A stretch of DNA of 30,819 bases from a virus: positions 1-30,819 of the IMG/VR virus record IMGVR_UViG_3300038696_000294; one strand, given 5' to 3'. Position numbers and translations under genes: made by a program. Below are positions 1 through 7,946 of this stretch, in pieces (the first letter of the stretch is position 1; each line of letters begins with the position of its first letter). The notes beneath the pieces were generated by a model that saw only the letters and a list, made by a program, of their open reading frames with translations, was not told where the DNA came from and made no database searches.

Positions 1-662
1 GCAGCCAATGGGGCGTGTCACTCAGCTACATGATCCAGCCCAGTCCCGACGGGCTGGCGCAGGCCTTCATCTTGGGCGAGACGTTCCTTGATGGCGCACC
101 CTCCGCCATGGTGCTGGGCGACAATATTTTCTTTGGTCATGGACTGCCTGACCTGTTGGGAGAAGCTGACAAAACCACAACAGGTGCAACGGTCTTTGGC
201 TATCGCGTCGCCGACCCGGAGCGATATGGTGTGGTGGATTTCGACGACGACGGTACTGTGCGGGCAATCATCGAAAAACCCACTGTGCCGCCCTCGAACT
301 ATGCCGTAACGGGACTTTACTTCATGGATAGCACGGCACCTGAACGAGCCAAGGCTGTACGCCCTTCGGCCCGCGGCGAGCTCGAGATCACGAGCCTATT
401 GGAAAGCTACCTTCACGACGGCGCGCTAAGCGTGCAGAAAATGGGGCGTGGCTTTGCCTGGCTGGACACCGGCACCCATGCCAGCCTTCTGGATGCGGGT
501 AATTTTGTGCGCACCTTGACCGAACGGCAGGGTCAGCAAGTCGGTTCGCCCGACGAGGTCGCCTTCGAGATGGGCTGGATTGATACAACCCAACTTAAAG
601 CCCGCGCAGAGCAGTTCGGCAAGAATGGCTATGGGGAATATCTCAGCGGACTTCGACGGTAA
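1..662 (+). CDS. rmlA: Glucose-1-phosphate thymidylyltransferase, 5' end outside window
   Basis: The enzyme joins dTTP and glucose-1-phosphate to give dTDP-glucose, the first step to dTDP-L-rhamnose for surface polysaccharide. The reading frame is already open at the left edge (codons from base 3), so the first 70 or so residues of this roughly 290-aa family are missing only because the window starts here. Visible family motifs include QPSPDGLAQAF, VLGDNIFFGHGL, the IIEKP loop, PSNYAVTGLYF, SARGELEIT and the C-terminal WLDTGTH. The match to E. coli RmlA is close along the whole visible part, and the gene looks intact to its TAA stop. It is the only + strand gene I support and the only clear host gene. 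It runs convergently into the phage late genes. Other rml genes, if present, would lie left of the window. Confidence 0.95.
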   Translation, partial: SQWGVSLSYMIQPSPDGLAQAFILGETFLDGAPSAMVLGDNIFFGHGLPDLLGEADKTTTGATVFGYRVADPERYGVVDFDDDGTVRAIIEKPTVPPSNYAVTGLYFMDSTAPERAKAVRPSARGELEITSLLESYLHDGALSVQKMGRGFAWLDTGTHASLLDAGNFVRTLTERQGQQVGSPDEVAFEMGWIDTTQLKARAEQFGKNGYGEYLSGLRR

Positions 663-824
663 AAGAAGTGCATTCAGCGTAGACGGCACATAAGAACAAA
701 GAGAGAACTATTGTCTAAAAGCATGAGCTGCCAGCATTGGCGCCACGTCTTCTGTTTTGCTGGTTTAGGTGACACAGTTAATGGGTTGCCCGCAACGAGC
801 CTCTGTCCGTCTTGAAACAGGCAA
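663..824. other. Convergent intergenic region, probable prophage/host border
   Basis: These 162 bases separate the stop codons of rmlA (+) and the last phage fibre gene (-). They are visibly AT-richer than the flanks. I see no ORF with a good start and no tRNA. There is no strong terminator: the best inverted repeat is CCAGCA (731-736) with TGCTGG (758-763), only 6 bp and without a T run. The attachment site should lie here or inside the end of rmlA, but it cannot be recognised without the other prophage end. Confidence 0.45.
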
Positions 825-1547
825 TCACATTAAAATCGCAACATAATCCGGCGTGTAACTGAACGTATACCGCCAGCCTGCCGGAATGAGGACAGTTGCA
901 CTGACACCGTATCGGGCGGCAGCGATCATGGTCCAACCCGCGCCCGGGGCGGCTCCAGACAACCGACACTGGGAAGAAGATGTGTCGTAATAGGAGATCA
1001 GGATCGGACGGCCAGTTTCGTTGAGGTATTCGGCACCACCCTGTCGGTTGACCTGTGACCAAGTTTGGCCCCAGCCAATTGCATTGGCCAGCATATGCTG
1101 CTCGACGGAGGCGGCGCTCATGAGTTTTTCGACTGCAACACCAGCGCGCGCCTCGGCCAAACTCGCGATATCTGCAGCGATGGTGCGATTGGCACCGAGG
1201 TCGCCGCCGCCCGTGAGGCCAATGCCAGTTTCAACACGGCGGCTGTCACTGACCATGGCCTCCAGCGCCGTCTGCATGGCGCTGGAGACAGGCTTGTCCC
1301 GATCGGCCGTGTTGTTCACCTGCCCAAGGCCAACATCTGCGGCGGTCAGCATGACCTCCCCGGTCTTGCCCGCCACGGAACGGACAGTTCCCAGCTCCAC
1401 GATTGTGAAAGTGCCGTTGCCATTGTCGCGTTTGAGATAGAGTTTGCCATCGCGGGTGTTGATGGCCAATTCCCCGAGATCGATCTGTGCCGTTGTTGGC
1501 ACCTTTCCGGGCACGGCGGAGCGTTTGCTGAGCAGCTTTGACGTCAT
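825..1547 (-). CDS. Short tail-fibre-like protein, last gene of phage late region
   Basis: This 240-aa protein is likely a receptor-contacting fibre or fibre tip. Residues 8-54 resemble fibre N-terminal modules of the type GELAINTRDGKLYLK. Next comes a collar-like segment, VAGKTGEVMLTAADVGLGQV followed by NNTADRDKPVS, a pattern common in phage fibres. Residues 100-140 are glycine- and alanine-rich (GIGLTGGGDLGANRTIAADI). The C-terminal 70 residues hold a beta-rich tip with YLNETGRPILISYYD and IPAGWRYTFSY. The start codon overlaps the previous stop (ATGA at 1544-1547), so translation is probably coupled. The closest internal relative is the 268-aa protein at 17676-18482, which carries a similar VNGQAGEVAL motif. 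Fibre is well supported; the receptor is unknown. Confidence 0.75.
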   Translation of the reverse strand: MTSKLLSKRSAVPGKVPTTAQIDLGELAINTRDGKLYLKRDNGNGTFTIVELGTVRSVAGKTGEVMLTAADVGLGQVNNTADRDKPVSSAMQTALEAMVSDSRRVETGIGLTGGGDLGANRTIAADIASLAEARAGVAVEKLMSAASVEQHMLANAIGWGQTWSQVNRQGGAEYLNETGRPILISYYDTSSSQCRLSGAAPGAGWTMIAAARYGVSATVLIPAGWRYTFSYTPDYVAILM

Positions 1548-2170
1548 GGTCCCACGGCCTCCTGGGCTTTGGCAAATGCGATGACCGCCGTTGGAGCGCC
1601 ATCGATGACGGCCCGCGCCGCGGCGCGTTCGGCATCGTCACGGACGACCTCCGGGTTTGGCACCATTATCGTCCCGGTCTGTTCGCCTGTCGTCTCGTCG
1701 TAAACCGTTTGCTCGGTCTCAGCAGGAAGCGGATCGATCGCGACCTGCACAACGACGGCCTCCATCACCGGCTCGCCGGTCGTCTCGTCGAACACGGGCT
1801 GCCCCTGCTCGTCGAGCGCCTGCTGCTCCTCGGTGACCTCGGCCCGCCCGTCGGCCAGCCGGTAACGCACCAGTCGCGCCTGCGCCGCCCGGCAGGCCAC
1901 GAGCTGGTGGTTGAATAGGTTGTTTTCGCCGTTGACGAAGTTGTCGGCTTCCCAGCCCAGAGCGAAAGCCTCGTAGGAGACGTGCCCCAGCGCCTGCACC
2001 ACGTCCAAGAGCCTGGCGGGCAAATTGTCGTGCGGGATGACGCGCAACAATTCCTCATCACCCCTGCGCGCACCCGCCAGGGCAAGATCGGACACTACAT
2101 AGGACATGCCACGTTTGGGGGCCTGCCGTACGCTCAGGGGCGCATCGCCCTTCTGAATGAATACTGTCAT
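1544..2170 (-). CDS. Hypothetical fibre-cluster protein with acidic DETTGE repeats
   Basis: This 208-aa protein is not confidently assigned to a family. The N-terminal half is compact and mixed, with aromatic residues in SYEAFALGWEADNFVNGENN. The second half has two DETTGE motifs in an acidic, proline-containing stretch that looks flexible, followed by an alanine-rich helix (DDAERAAARAVIDGAPTAVI). It sits between two fibre-cluster genes, starts 3 bases after the upstream stop and is translationally coupled to the downstream fibre (ATGA overlap). The position would suit a fibre-assembly chaperone or fibre-bound accessory protein, but no sequence motif proves that. The helix-rich C-terminus would also fit an attachment segment. 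Confidence 0.6.
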   Translation of the reverse strand: MTVFIQKGDAPLSVRQAPKRGMSYVVSDLALAGARRGDEELLRVIPHDNLPARLLDVVQALGHVSYEAFALGWEADNFVNGENNLFNHQLVACRAAQARLVRYRLADGRAEVTEEQQALDEQGQPVFDETTGEPVMEAVVVQVAIDPLPAETEQTVYDETTGEQTGTIMVPNPEVVRDDAERAAARAVIDGAPTAVIAFAKAQEAVGP

Positions 2171-2173
2171 GGA

Positions 2174-2473
2174 TCAGACCTCCCGCACGCAGATTGCGCC
2201 CACGTCCACCGTGGCCGGAGCCACCGCAAAAACCAGCGAATAGATGAACCCGTCATAGCTGACGGCATAGTCCTCGCCCGTGCCGGGGCGTTTTAGCGCG
2301 CCGTCCACGTAGACGAACTTCGGCTTCCACCCCCGCGGCAGCGCGAAAGCAGTCAGTGCGCCGGTGCCGGAGAACCAGAAGGCTTCCTGCGCGACGCCAG
2401 CGGCGACCTTCGCCCGGAGCGAAGCAAGCTCCTCACGAAGGTTCAGAGCGGGTTTCTCGATGTTCACAGTCAT
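2174..2473 (-). CDS. Small beta-sandwich-like fibre accessory protein
   Basis: This 99-aa protein starts with a short helix (residues 8-28, LNLREELASLRAKV). It continues with a beta-rich module containing FVYVDGALKRPGTGEDYAVS and YDGFIYSLVFAVAPA. That pattern (a YVDG-type strand, a DY-V pair, then FAVAP near the end) resembles small beta-sandwich modules found in phage fibres and tail decorations; this is a family-style inference, not a firm assignment. The ATG lies 4 bases after the stop of the large spike at 2478, so it is co-transcribed and probably coupled. It may cap or decorate the spike made just upstream. Confidence 0.6.
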   Translation of the reverse strand: MTVNIEKPALNLREELASLRAKVAAGVAQEAFWFSGTGALTAFALPRGWKPKFVYVDGALKRPGTGEDYAVSYDGFIYSLVFAVAPATVDVGAICVREV

Positions 2474-2477
2474 GGAT

Positions 2478-4985
2478 TTACTGCTCCGCGATCATGCCGC
2501 CCACCGCCGAGATCGCGGTCGTGACGGGGTTTTCGGTATTTGCCACGCGGACGAGGCCGTCGAATACGCTGCGGCCTTGGCTGGTGCCCACATGCAACAG
2601 GTTGGTCTTGGGATCGCGGGCCAGCGCTGTGACCGCATCGCTCGTGCCGTAAAGTGTGCACTGAGCACCCGGCATGAACAGCTTGCGCTCTTCCTCGTAG
2701 ATTTTGGCAATCTGGTCCGGGACGGGTGCAGTGTCGGAGATACGCCAGAGAGCATAGCGCATCGCCTCGTTGCCACCACCGATATCAGCTGACACCCCGA
2801 AATACATCGGCTGGTCGCTGATGACGTCATAGGCGTTTGCAATTCCACCTGCTGATAGTTTCCCATCAAGATAGACGCTCAGCTCGCTATTGCGGCGCAT
2901 CATGGTAACATGTGTCCAAACCCCAATCGGGGTGGCTTGCGCGGCCGAAATTCCATTGTTTCCAACGGTCAGGACGAGGGCTCGCGACGAAGTTGAGGTA
3001 AAACGCCAGATGTATAGGCCGGTGTCCGCACCGCCCATGCCTTTGCGTTGCAAGACTGCGGTGGTTGAATGGCCGCCCGGATCAAACACCCAAAACATGA
3101 CGGAGAAGTCACCAGTTCCAAAATTCAGCCCAGAGTTATACGGCTGAACTAGATATTTTTCGGACCCCGATACAGATCGGAACCCGCTATATGCGACCAG
3201 CTCCGCACCGGCGGCCACCGGGATGCGCGTGATTGTGCCATTGACGATAAGTCCGCCTGGTCCGCCCCCAGACGCCAGTGGGTTTTGATGTCGGTCAAAA
3301 TCGACCTCTTTGACCGACATCCTCAAAATGGTTGTTGTTGCGTTTGTCTGACTGAGCAAGATACCAATATTTTGGAAGCCCGGCATCGCTTTTGCGTAAA
3401 ACACTTGGGTTGTTGGCTCTGAAACTGCGCCCAGAACGTAGTATACGCGGCCAGCAAACTGGATGCGGTTTCCAGAAGCAGATGTGGTCGAGTTGTTGTA
3501 TTGGATCTCTACGCGGTAATACTTGTTGTCCTTGATCCCAGGCAGATTTCGGTTGAGCGATCGGTCGCTGCCGTTTTGTTCGGTAATTGTCACTTGTCCC
3601 AGGATAGACCAGTCAACGCCATCGGCAGAGTATGACCACAAAGAGCTGTCGATCATATCCGCGTCGTCATTCAGCTCAGCAGAAGTAACTAGGTCAGTCT
3701 TATCAGTTTCAGCTAAAAATACTGCCTTTGTGTTGCGAGGTGCGAAGTATGGAGCGTGATCCCACCCATGAAATGATGCCAAACCATCATTGTCGCTGTC
3801 AGTGTAATAGAGAGTCGCTAGGCCGGTTGTGTAGCTCCCACAAGCCAATGTTCCGTCGTTCGCAAGCAAGGTACTAAAGCCGTGAACGTTGCTATCGTTG
3901 GTCCGCGGCAAGTTCCAACCATTAATCCCGACATCGTATAGCGCATCACCTGCTGCATGGTTGTTTAAAAGCGCAGAGGCATTCTCATCCGGCAGCGCGT
4001 TGAATTGGACGACAGCACCGTAGCCGTTAACAGAATAGTGAGCGTCGTGGATGAACAACCTTCCGTCAGCATCGAAGGCAACACGCATCGTGCGATTGCT
4101 GCCCCAATTTAAAATATCAATCACTGCTCCGTTATCCCTGATAACCGAGGTTCCGCCGCTAGTCGCCGCCGCGATCGTCGGTATAGGTAGGCCTGTTGCC
4201 GGATCGACTGGCGCGTCGGGGAGGACGGTTATGGCGACGTCGTTGACGCGGTTGTTTAAGATCGGTCCGTAGTAGGCGTCTTGGACGATGTTCTTGTTGT
4301 CGTTTCTTTCAGATATCGTTCCCTTGTAGAGATGAGACCCAAGGCTACTGGTGTTAAGATAGCGGCCCGTTTCAGCCAAAAACGATACAACGTTCAAGGC
4401 ATAAGGGCTTGCACCAATCACCAAAACTGCGTTGTGCATAACGATGGACGTAAGCGTCGAAGTTGCACCGCCATAGATCATGTCGGTGTCAAAATCGTTA
4501 TCAAACACCATCCACATCGGCAGCGCAGGGTCATCACCATCGTAGATCGTCAGGCGGTTTTCCTCCGCCACGATCACCGCGACCGCCGGAAACTCCCGGC
4601 GCGCCCCGCGCGTGGCCGTGTTGAGCGGCTCGTTATACCAGCTTGTGTGCTGGCACCGCTTGCGCCATGCCCCGCCGTCGCTGTCAAGACTCGTGTCGTA
4701 GACGAATATGTCCACGGCGGTCACGGCCTTCTCCGCGAGGATCGCCCCGATGCCCTCGTAGGTCACGTTGGCTTTCACGGTTGCGAGATGGGTGGCGGCG
4801 TCGGCCGCGTGCGCCGCCGACTCGTCCCGGACCGCCTCGGTCGCGGTCTGTTCGGCCTGCGCGGAGATCACCTCGGCCTCGGCCTGCGCGACCTGCGCGT
4901 CGAGCTGCACCTTTGTGACATTCGCTTCGGCGGCCAGCTGATCAACCGATCCGGTCAGCTTCGAGATGGAGCTCATCAGGGTCAT
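2478..4985 (-). CDS. Large tail spike A: coiled coil, jelly-roll and LamG-like modules
   Basis: This 835-aa protein is a probable receptor-binding spike. I chose the ATG at 4985 because AGGA sits 8 bases upstream; the longer frame to 5027 has no such site. Residues 10-72 are an Ala/Glu-rich coiled coil. Residues 83-161 form a module shared with spike B (SDGGAWR, NEPLNTATRGARREFP, LPMWMVF). Residues 161-430 have blade-like repeats (DADGRLFIHDAHY, LANDGTLACGSY) suggesting a beta-propeller. Residues 440-565 look like a jelly-roll. Residues 615-745 look like a LamG/concanavalin A fold (GTGDFSVMFWVFD, WTHVTMMRR, LSVYLDGKL). Residues 750-835 form a C-terminal cap shared with spike B (CTLYGTSDAVTAL, LLHVGTSQGRSVF). 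The middle is AT-richer than both ends. Domain names are inferred by eye. Confidence 0.8.
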   Translation of the reverse strand: MTLMSSISKLTGSVDQLAAEANVTKVQLDAQVAQAEAEVISAQAEQTATEAVRDESAAHAADAATHLATVKANVTYEGIGAILAEKAVTAVDIFVYDTSLDSDGGAWRKRCQHTSWYNEPLNTATRGARREFPAVAVIVAEENRLTIYDGDDPALPMWMVFDNDFDTDMIYGGATSTLTSIVMHNAVLVIGASPYALNVVSFLAETGRYLNTSSLGSHLYKGTISERNDNKNIVQDAYYGPILNNRVNDVAITVLPDAPVDPATGLPIPTIAAATSGGTSVIRDNGAVIDILNWGSNRTMRVAFDADGRLFIHDAHYSVNGYGAVVQFNALPDENASALLNNHAAGDALYDVGINGWNLPRTNDSNVHGFSTLLANDGTLACGSYTTGLATLYYTDSDNDGLASFHGWDHAPYFAPRNTKAVFLAETDKTDLVTSAELNDDADMIDSSLWSYSADGVDWSILGQVTITEQNGSDRSLNRNLPGIKDNKYYRVEIQYNNSTTSASGNRIQFAGRVYYVLGAVSEPTTQVFYAKAMPGFQNIGILLSQTNATTTILRMSVKEVDFDRHQNPLASGGGPGGLIVNGTITRIPVAAGAELVAYSGFRSVSGSEKYLVQPYNSGLNFGTGDFSVMFWVFDPGGHSTTAVLQRKGMGGADTGLYIWRFTSTSSRALVLTVGNNGISAAQATPIGVWTHVTMMRRNSELSVYLDGKLSAGGIANAYDVISDQPMYFGVSADIGGGNEAMRYALWRISDTAPVPDQIAKIYEEERKLFMPGAQCTLYGTSDAVTALARDPKTNLLHVGTSQGRSVFDGLVRVANTENPVTTAISAVGGMIAEQ

Positions 4986-5017
4986 ATGTTCGGTCCTCGA
5001 AGGGGGGAGATGGGTTG

Positions 5018-5047
5018 GGGGCGGCACAGCACGGTCAGCGCCGCCCC
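5018..5047 (-). other. GC-rich hairpin between the two spike genes
   Basis: The 69-bp spacer between spike B (stop at 5055) and spike A (start 4985) contains a perfect 8-bp inverted repeat. GGGGCGGC at 5018-5025 pairs with GCCGCCCC at 5040-5047, around a 14-base loop. No T run follows in either direction, so a classical intrinsic terminator is not supported. It could be an RNA stability or attenuation element that sets the ratio of the two spikes, or simply GC-rich chance. The spacer is longer than most gene junctions nearby. Confidence 0.45.
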
Positions 5048-5054
5048 GCCCGGA

Positions 5055-7229
5055 TTATTCTTCGACGACCATGCCGCCAGCGGCCGCGATGGCCTTGGTG
5101 ACGGGAACTGTCGTTTTGGCAACCCGGCGCAGGCCCTTGAACACCGACCGGCCTGCCGAGGTGCCGACGTGCAGAAGCCCTGTGTCCGGATCGTGCGCAA
5201 GGGCAGTTACCGCGTCCGACGCGCCGTAGAGCGTGCAGGCGGCGTCTGCTTGGAACAGGAACCGCTCGTCGGCCTGGATCTTGGCAAGCTGGGCGGCCGT
5301 CGGTGTGGTCGCGGTGACGCGCACCAGCGCCTTCGGCTTCGTCCCGGCGATCTTGAGGGTCGCCCCCGTGATCGACAGGCCGTCGATAGACGCGGCGCTG
5401 ACGACCCCGTGCTTGAACTCCCAAACGCCCGCGGTTTGCTCCCAGCCAAGCGCATAGAGCGTGTCGGCGTAGGTCGCGTCGGTGCCTTCGAGATAGTTGG
5501 TCTCGGAGAAGCCGCTGTAGGCGATCAGCTCTGCGCCAGAGGCGACGGGCGCCCGGGTGATTGTGCCGTTGACCACGAGGCCACGGGCGTTCACCGAGCG
5601 GTCGGCGTCGACGGCGCGAACAGACACATTGTCGTAAAGCGTGGTGGTGGGGCCAGAGGCGTAATTCAGAATAGTCAGATAAGTGGTGGTCGATTGGGCT
5701 GTGAACTCAAGAACCACTGATCCGGAACTCGCCCCAGCGAGAAATTGACTAAGGTTATTATTTCCGTAAGCAAAAGAGCTTACCCAAAACCATGTCCCAG
5801 CATTTTGGCTAAAAGAAACCGTCCAGCGATACCTTTGCCCGACAACAGTTGCTATTGTTTGGCGCGCAGACACATCGGAAGTCGTTACAGTTGAGACAGC
5901 TATTGCGCCCGATGCGTCCCACTCCACCAAAGACGGGTCTGATGCGTCCCACCCAGAAATGTCGGTATCGAACGTCCCATTCGTCACCAACTCAGACCCA
6001 ACCATATCGGCGTCGTCGGTATCCGCGAGGAACGCGCCGCGAATGTTTCCGGGCATCCAGCCTGTGGCGTAAGTAGAGGTGCGGCCGAGAATTAAACTGG
6101 CAGCAAAATTCTGCCAGTTGATGACGCCAAGTCCCTGACCGCCCCGAAAATAGCGCCCGATATAATCAGCATCGCGACCAGCAAACAGAACCCTTTCATT
6201 AGCTGAGTTTGCTCCCAAGCCAATACTGGGTGTTTGAGAGCCCATCAAAAAACGCTGGTCGGTCTCATAGTCCCATACGTTTTGCCCCCAAAACGCAGTT
6301 GAAGATATGCCGGACAAAGCAACCTTTGTTCCAAGTATATCCAGTCTCGAAACACGACCGCCTTGCGTGGGGTGCATCTGCGCGCTGATGACAGTCCCAT
6401 CGTTCTTAATCACCGAGGCGCCACCTTCAGTCGCCACCGCAATCGTCGGCACCGGAAGCCCCGTCGCAGGATCAATCGGGGTGTCGGAAAGGACGGTCAT
6501 GGCTACGTCGTTGATAAACGCGTTGATGAGAGAGCCGGAGAGAATTTGGGCCGAAAGGTTCAGGTTCCTTTGAATTATGCTCCCCAAGATAACTGCCCGC
6601 GGCGGATTGTATCGTTCTGCTTTTTCGGACACGAAATCGACAAGCTGCAGGCCGTTGATTGAAGACCCAACCGCCATTTTACCGTTCAGAAATGAAACGG
6701 ACGTTCCGCCTGATAGCAGCCGGACCATGTTCCCGCCGCCATCGTTAAACACCATCCACATCGGCAGCGCCGGATCAACACCGTCATAGATCGTGACGCG
6801 GTTCACCTCAGCGACGATCAAAGCCACTGCCGGGAACTCGCGCCGTGCGCCACGGGTCGCAGTATTCAATGGCTCATTGAACCACGATGTCCCGGCGCAG
6901 CGATGCCGCCACGCGCCGCCGTCGCTGTCCTTGGAGGTGTCGTAGATGAACACATCGACCGCCGTGATGGCTTTCTCGGCCGCGAGCGCGGTCAGGTCCT
7001 GATATGCCACCGCCGAGGCAGCAGACTGGGCAGCAGTGTAAGCGGCGTCTTTGAACGCCCCGGCCTGATCCCGCGCGGACAGGGTGTTGGTCTTTGCGTT
7101 TTGCGCCTGCGTGGTGGCGGACTGCGCGTCGACAACCGACGCATCGAGGGTGGCCTTTTTTGTGACGACGGCGGCCCTAAGCTCGTCCACCGAGGTCGCG
7201 AGGCTGTCCACTTGCTGTTCGACGGTCAT
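5055..7229 (-). CDS. Large tail spike B, paralogue of spike A with CBM-like module
   Basis: This 724-aa protein is a probable receptor-binding spike and a tandem paralogue of spike A. Residues 1-75 form a heptad-like helix of the same length as in A but with little sequence in common. Residues 82-160 nearly repeat A's shared module at the same positions (VFIYDTSKDSDGGAWR, NEPLNTATRGARREFP, LPMWMVF). Residues 160-400 hold blade-like repeats, including PIDPATGLPVPTIAVAT, also seen in A. Residues 410-545 resemble a family 4/9-type carbohydrate-binding module (ELVTNGTFDTDISGWD). The linker GLVVNGTITRAPVASGAELI and the C-terminal cap (CTLYGASDAVTAL, LLHVGTSAGRSVF) match A, but A's LamG-like module is replaced by about 60 unrelated residues. 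Sugar binding is inferred from fold style only. Confidence 0.8.
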   Translation of the reverse strand: MTVEQQVDSLATSVDELRAAVVTKKATLDASVVDAQSATTQAQNAKTNTLSARDQAGAFKDAAYTAAQSAASAVAYQDLTALAAEKAITAVDVFIYDTSKDSDGGAWRHRCAGTSWFNEPLNTATRGARREFPAVALIVAEVNRVTIYDGVDPALPMWMVFNDGGGNMVRLLSGGTSVSFLNGKMAVGSSINGLQLVDFVSEKAERYNPPRAVILGSIIQRNLNLSAQILSGSLINAFINDVAMTVLSDTPIDPATGLPVPTIAVATEGGASVIKNDGTVISAQMHPTQGGRVSRLDILGTKVALSGISSTAFWGQNVWDYETDQRFLMGSQTPSIGLGANSANERVLFAGRDADYIGRYFRGGQGLGVINWQNFAASLILGRTSTYATGWMPGNIRGAFLADTDDADMVGSELVTNGTFDTDISGWDASDPSLVEWDASGAIAVSTVTTSDVSARQTIATVVGQRYRWTVSFSQNAGTWFWVSSFAYGNNNLSQFLAGASSGSVVLEFTAQSTTTYLTILNYASGPTTTLYDNVSVRAVDADRSVNARGLVVNGTITRAPVASGAELIAYSGFSETNYLEGTDATYADTLYALGWEQTAGVWEFKHGVVSAASIDGLSITGATLKIAGTKPKALVRVTATTPTAAQLAKIQADERFLFQADAACTLYGASDAVTALAHDPDTGLLHVGTSAGRSVFKGLRRVAKTTVPVTKAIAAAGGMVVEE

Positions 7230-7241
7230 TGGCGGGGCTCC

Positions 7242-7946
7242 TTAGGAAAAGGCGACGGCGGCGACGTAACGCGTCTGAGAATTGGTGAAGGCAGTCGCCA
7301 TTTCGAGCATGGCGGTCTGAATTTCGGTGAGCGATCCGGCGGCGTCCTCAACGGTGCCGATGTTGTTGGCCACCACCTGGATTTCCTCAGAGAGCGGGGC
7401 AACCACGGCAGCAGCACCCGATGCGGTCACGGCACTGGCGGCGGCATTGGCCTCGCTTTGGGCCGCCGCCTGCTGGGAGCCGAGGGCCGCAACCTTCGAG
7501 GCGGCGGCAGCCTGTTCCGACGCAGCAGCATTGGCCTCGGAGGTGCCTGCCTGCGTCGCGGATGACGCACCGTCGATCTTGCTTTGCGCGGCCTGCGATG
7601 CGCTGACCTCGGCTGCATCTTCCGAGTCCTTGGCATTGCCAGCCGAAACAAACGCCTCGGACGCCTTGGCCACAGAAGAGGTCGCAGCATTTTGCGCGGC
7701 AGTCAGCTGGGTGCCAAATGTCGCCAGCTGCGCCTGGCCAGCTTCGATTGCCGCTTGCGCCGCGATCATCTGATCATAGGTCGCGTAGGCTGGCAGGTCC
7801 ACATAGGCGGTCAGGCCATCGCCGACCTTGTTGATCCCGGTGTCGATTTCAAAGCCGAGCTCGCCTTCATCGAGGATCGGGTTTGCCGCGGCCCATTCAG
7901 CCGCCGTTCCCCGGCGCATCTGAATTTTCGCGAATACGGTGCTCAT
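7242..7946 (-). CDS. Fibre/anchor protein with Mtd-like N-terminal domain and Ala-rich coil
   Basis: In this 234-aa protein, residues 5-55 (IQMRRGTAAEWAAANPILDE, GELGFEIDTGINKVGDGLTA) closely fit the small N-terminal domain first known from major tropism determinant proteins, widely used to attach fibres to tails. Residues 60-185 are an alanine/serine-rich coiled coil with many AAAS-type repeats, typical of trimeric fibre shafts. The C-terminus (residues 185-234) is short, with no clear binding head. The gene starts by an ATGA overlap with the 156-aa gene and is followed 12 bases later by spike B. It may be the connector on which the spikes, which lack this domain, are mounted. No variable C-type lectin domain or retroelement accompanies it here. 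Confidence 0.75.
   Translation of the reverse strand: MSTVFAKIQMRRGTAAEWAAANPILDEGELGFEIDTGINKVGDGLTAYVDLPAYATYDQMIAAQAAIEAGQAQLATFGTQLTAAQNAATSSVAKASEAFVSAGNAKDSEDAAEVSASQAAQSKIDGASSATQAGTSEANAAASEQAAAASKVAALGSQQAAAQSEANAAASAVTASGAAAVVAPLSEEIQVVANNIGTVEDAAGSLTEIQTAMLEMATAFTNSQTRYVAAVAFS

Noticed and set aside
764-775. TTTAGGTGACAC, identical to 12 bases of the SP6 phage promoter
   Set aside because: The match stops before the CTATAG start region, and nothing suggests an SP6-type polymerase here; taken as chance.
663-824. Bidirectional terminator between rmlA and the phage genes
   Set aside because: The best inverted repeats are 5-6 bp with no T run on either side.
4281-5720. Long + strand ORF of 479 codons opposite the spike genes
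   Set aside because: It is antisense to two clear paralogous genes, crosses their spacer, and has a composition rich in Arg, Gly and His typical of the reverse reading of GC-rich genes.
7242-7946. Diversity-generating retroelement suggested by the Mtd-like domain
   Set aside because: No reverse transcriptase, template repeat or variable C-type lectin head is visible in the window; this N-terminal domain is common in ordinary fibres.
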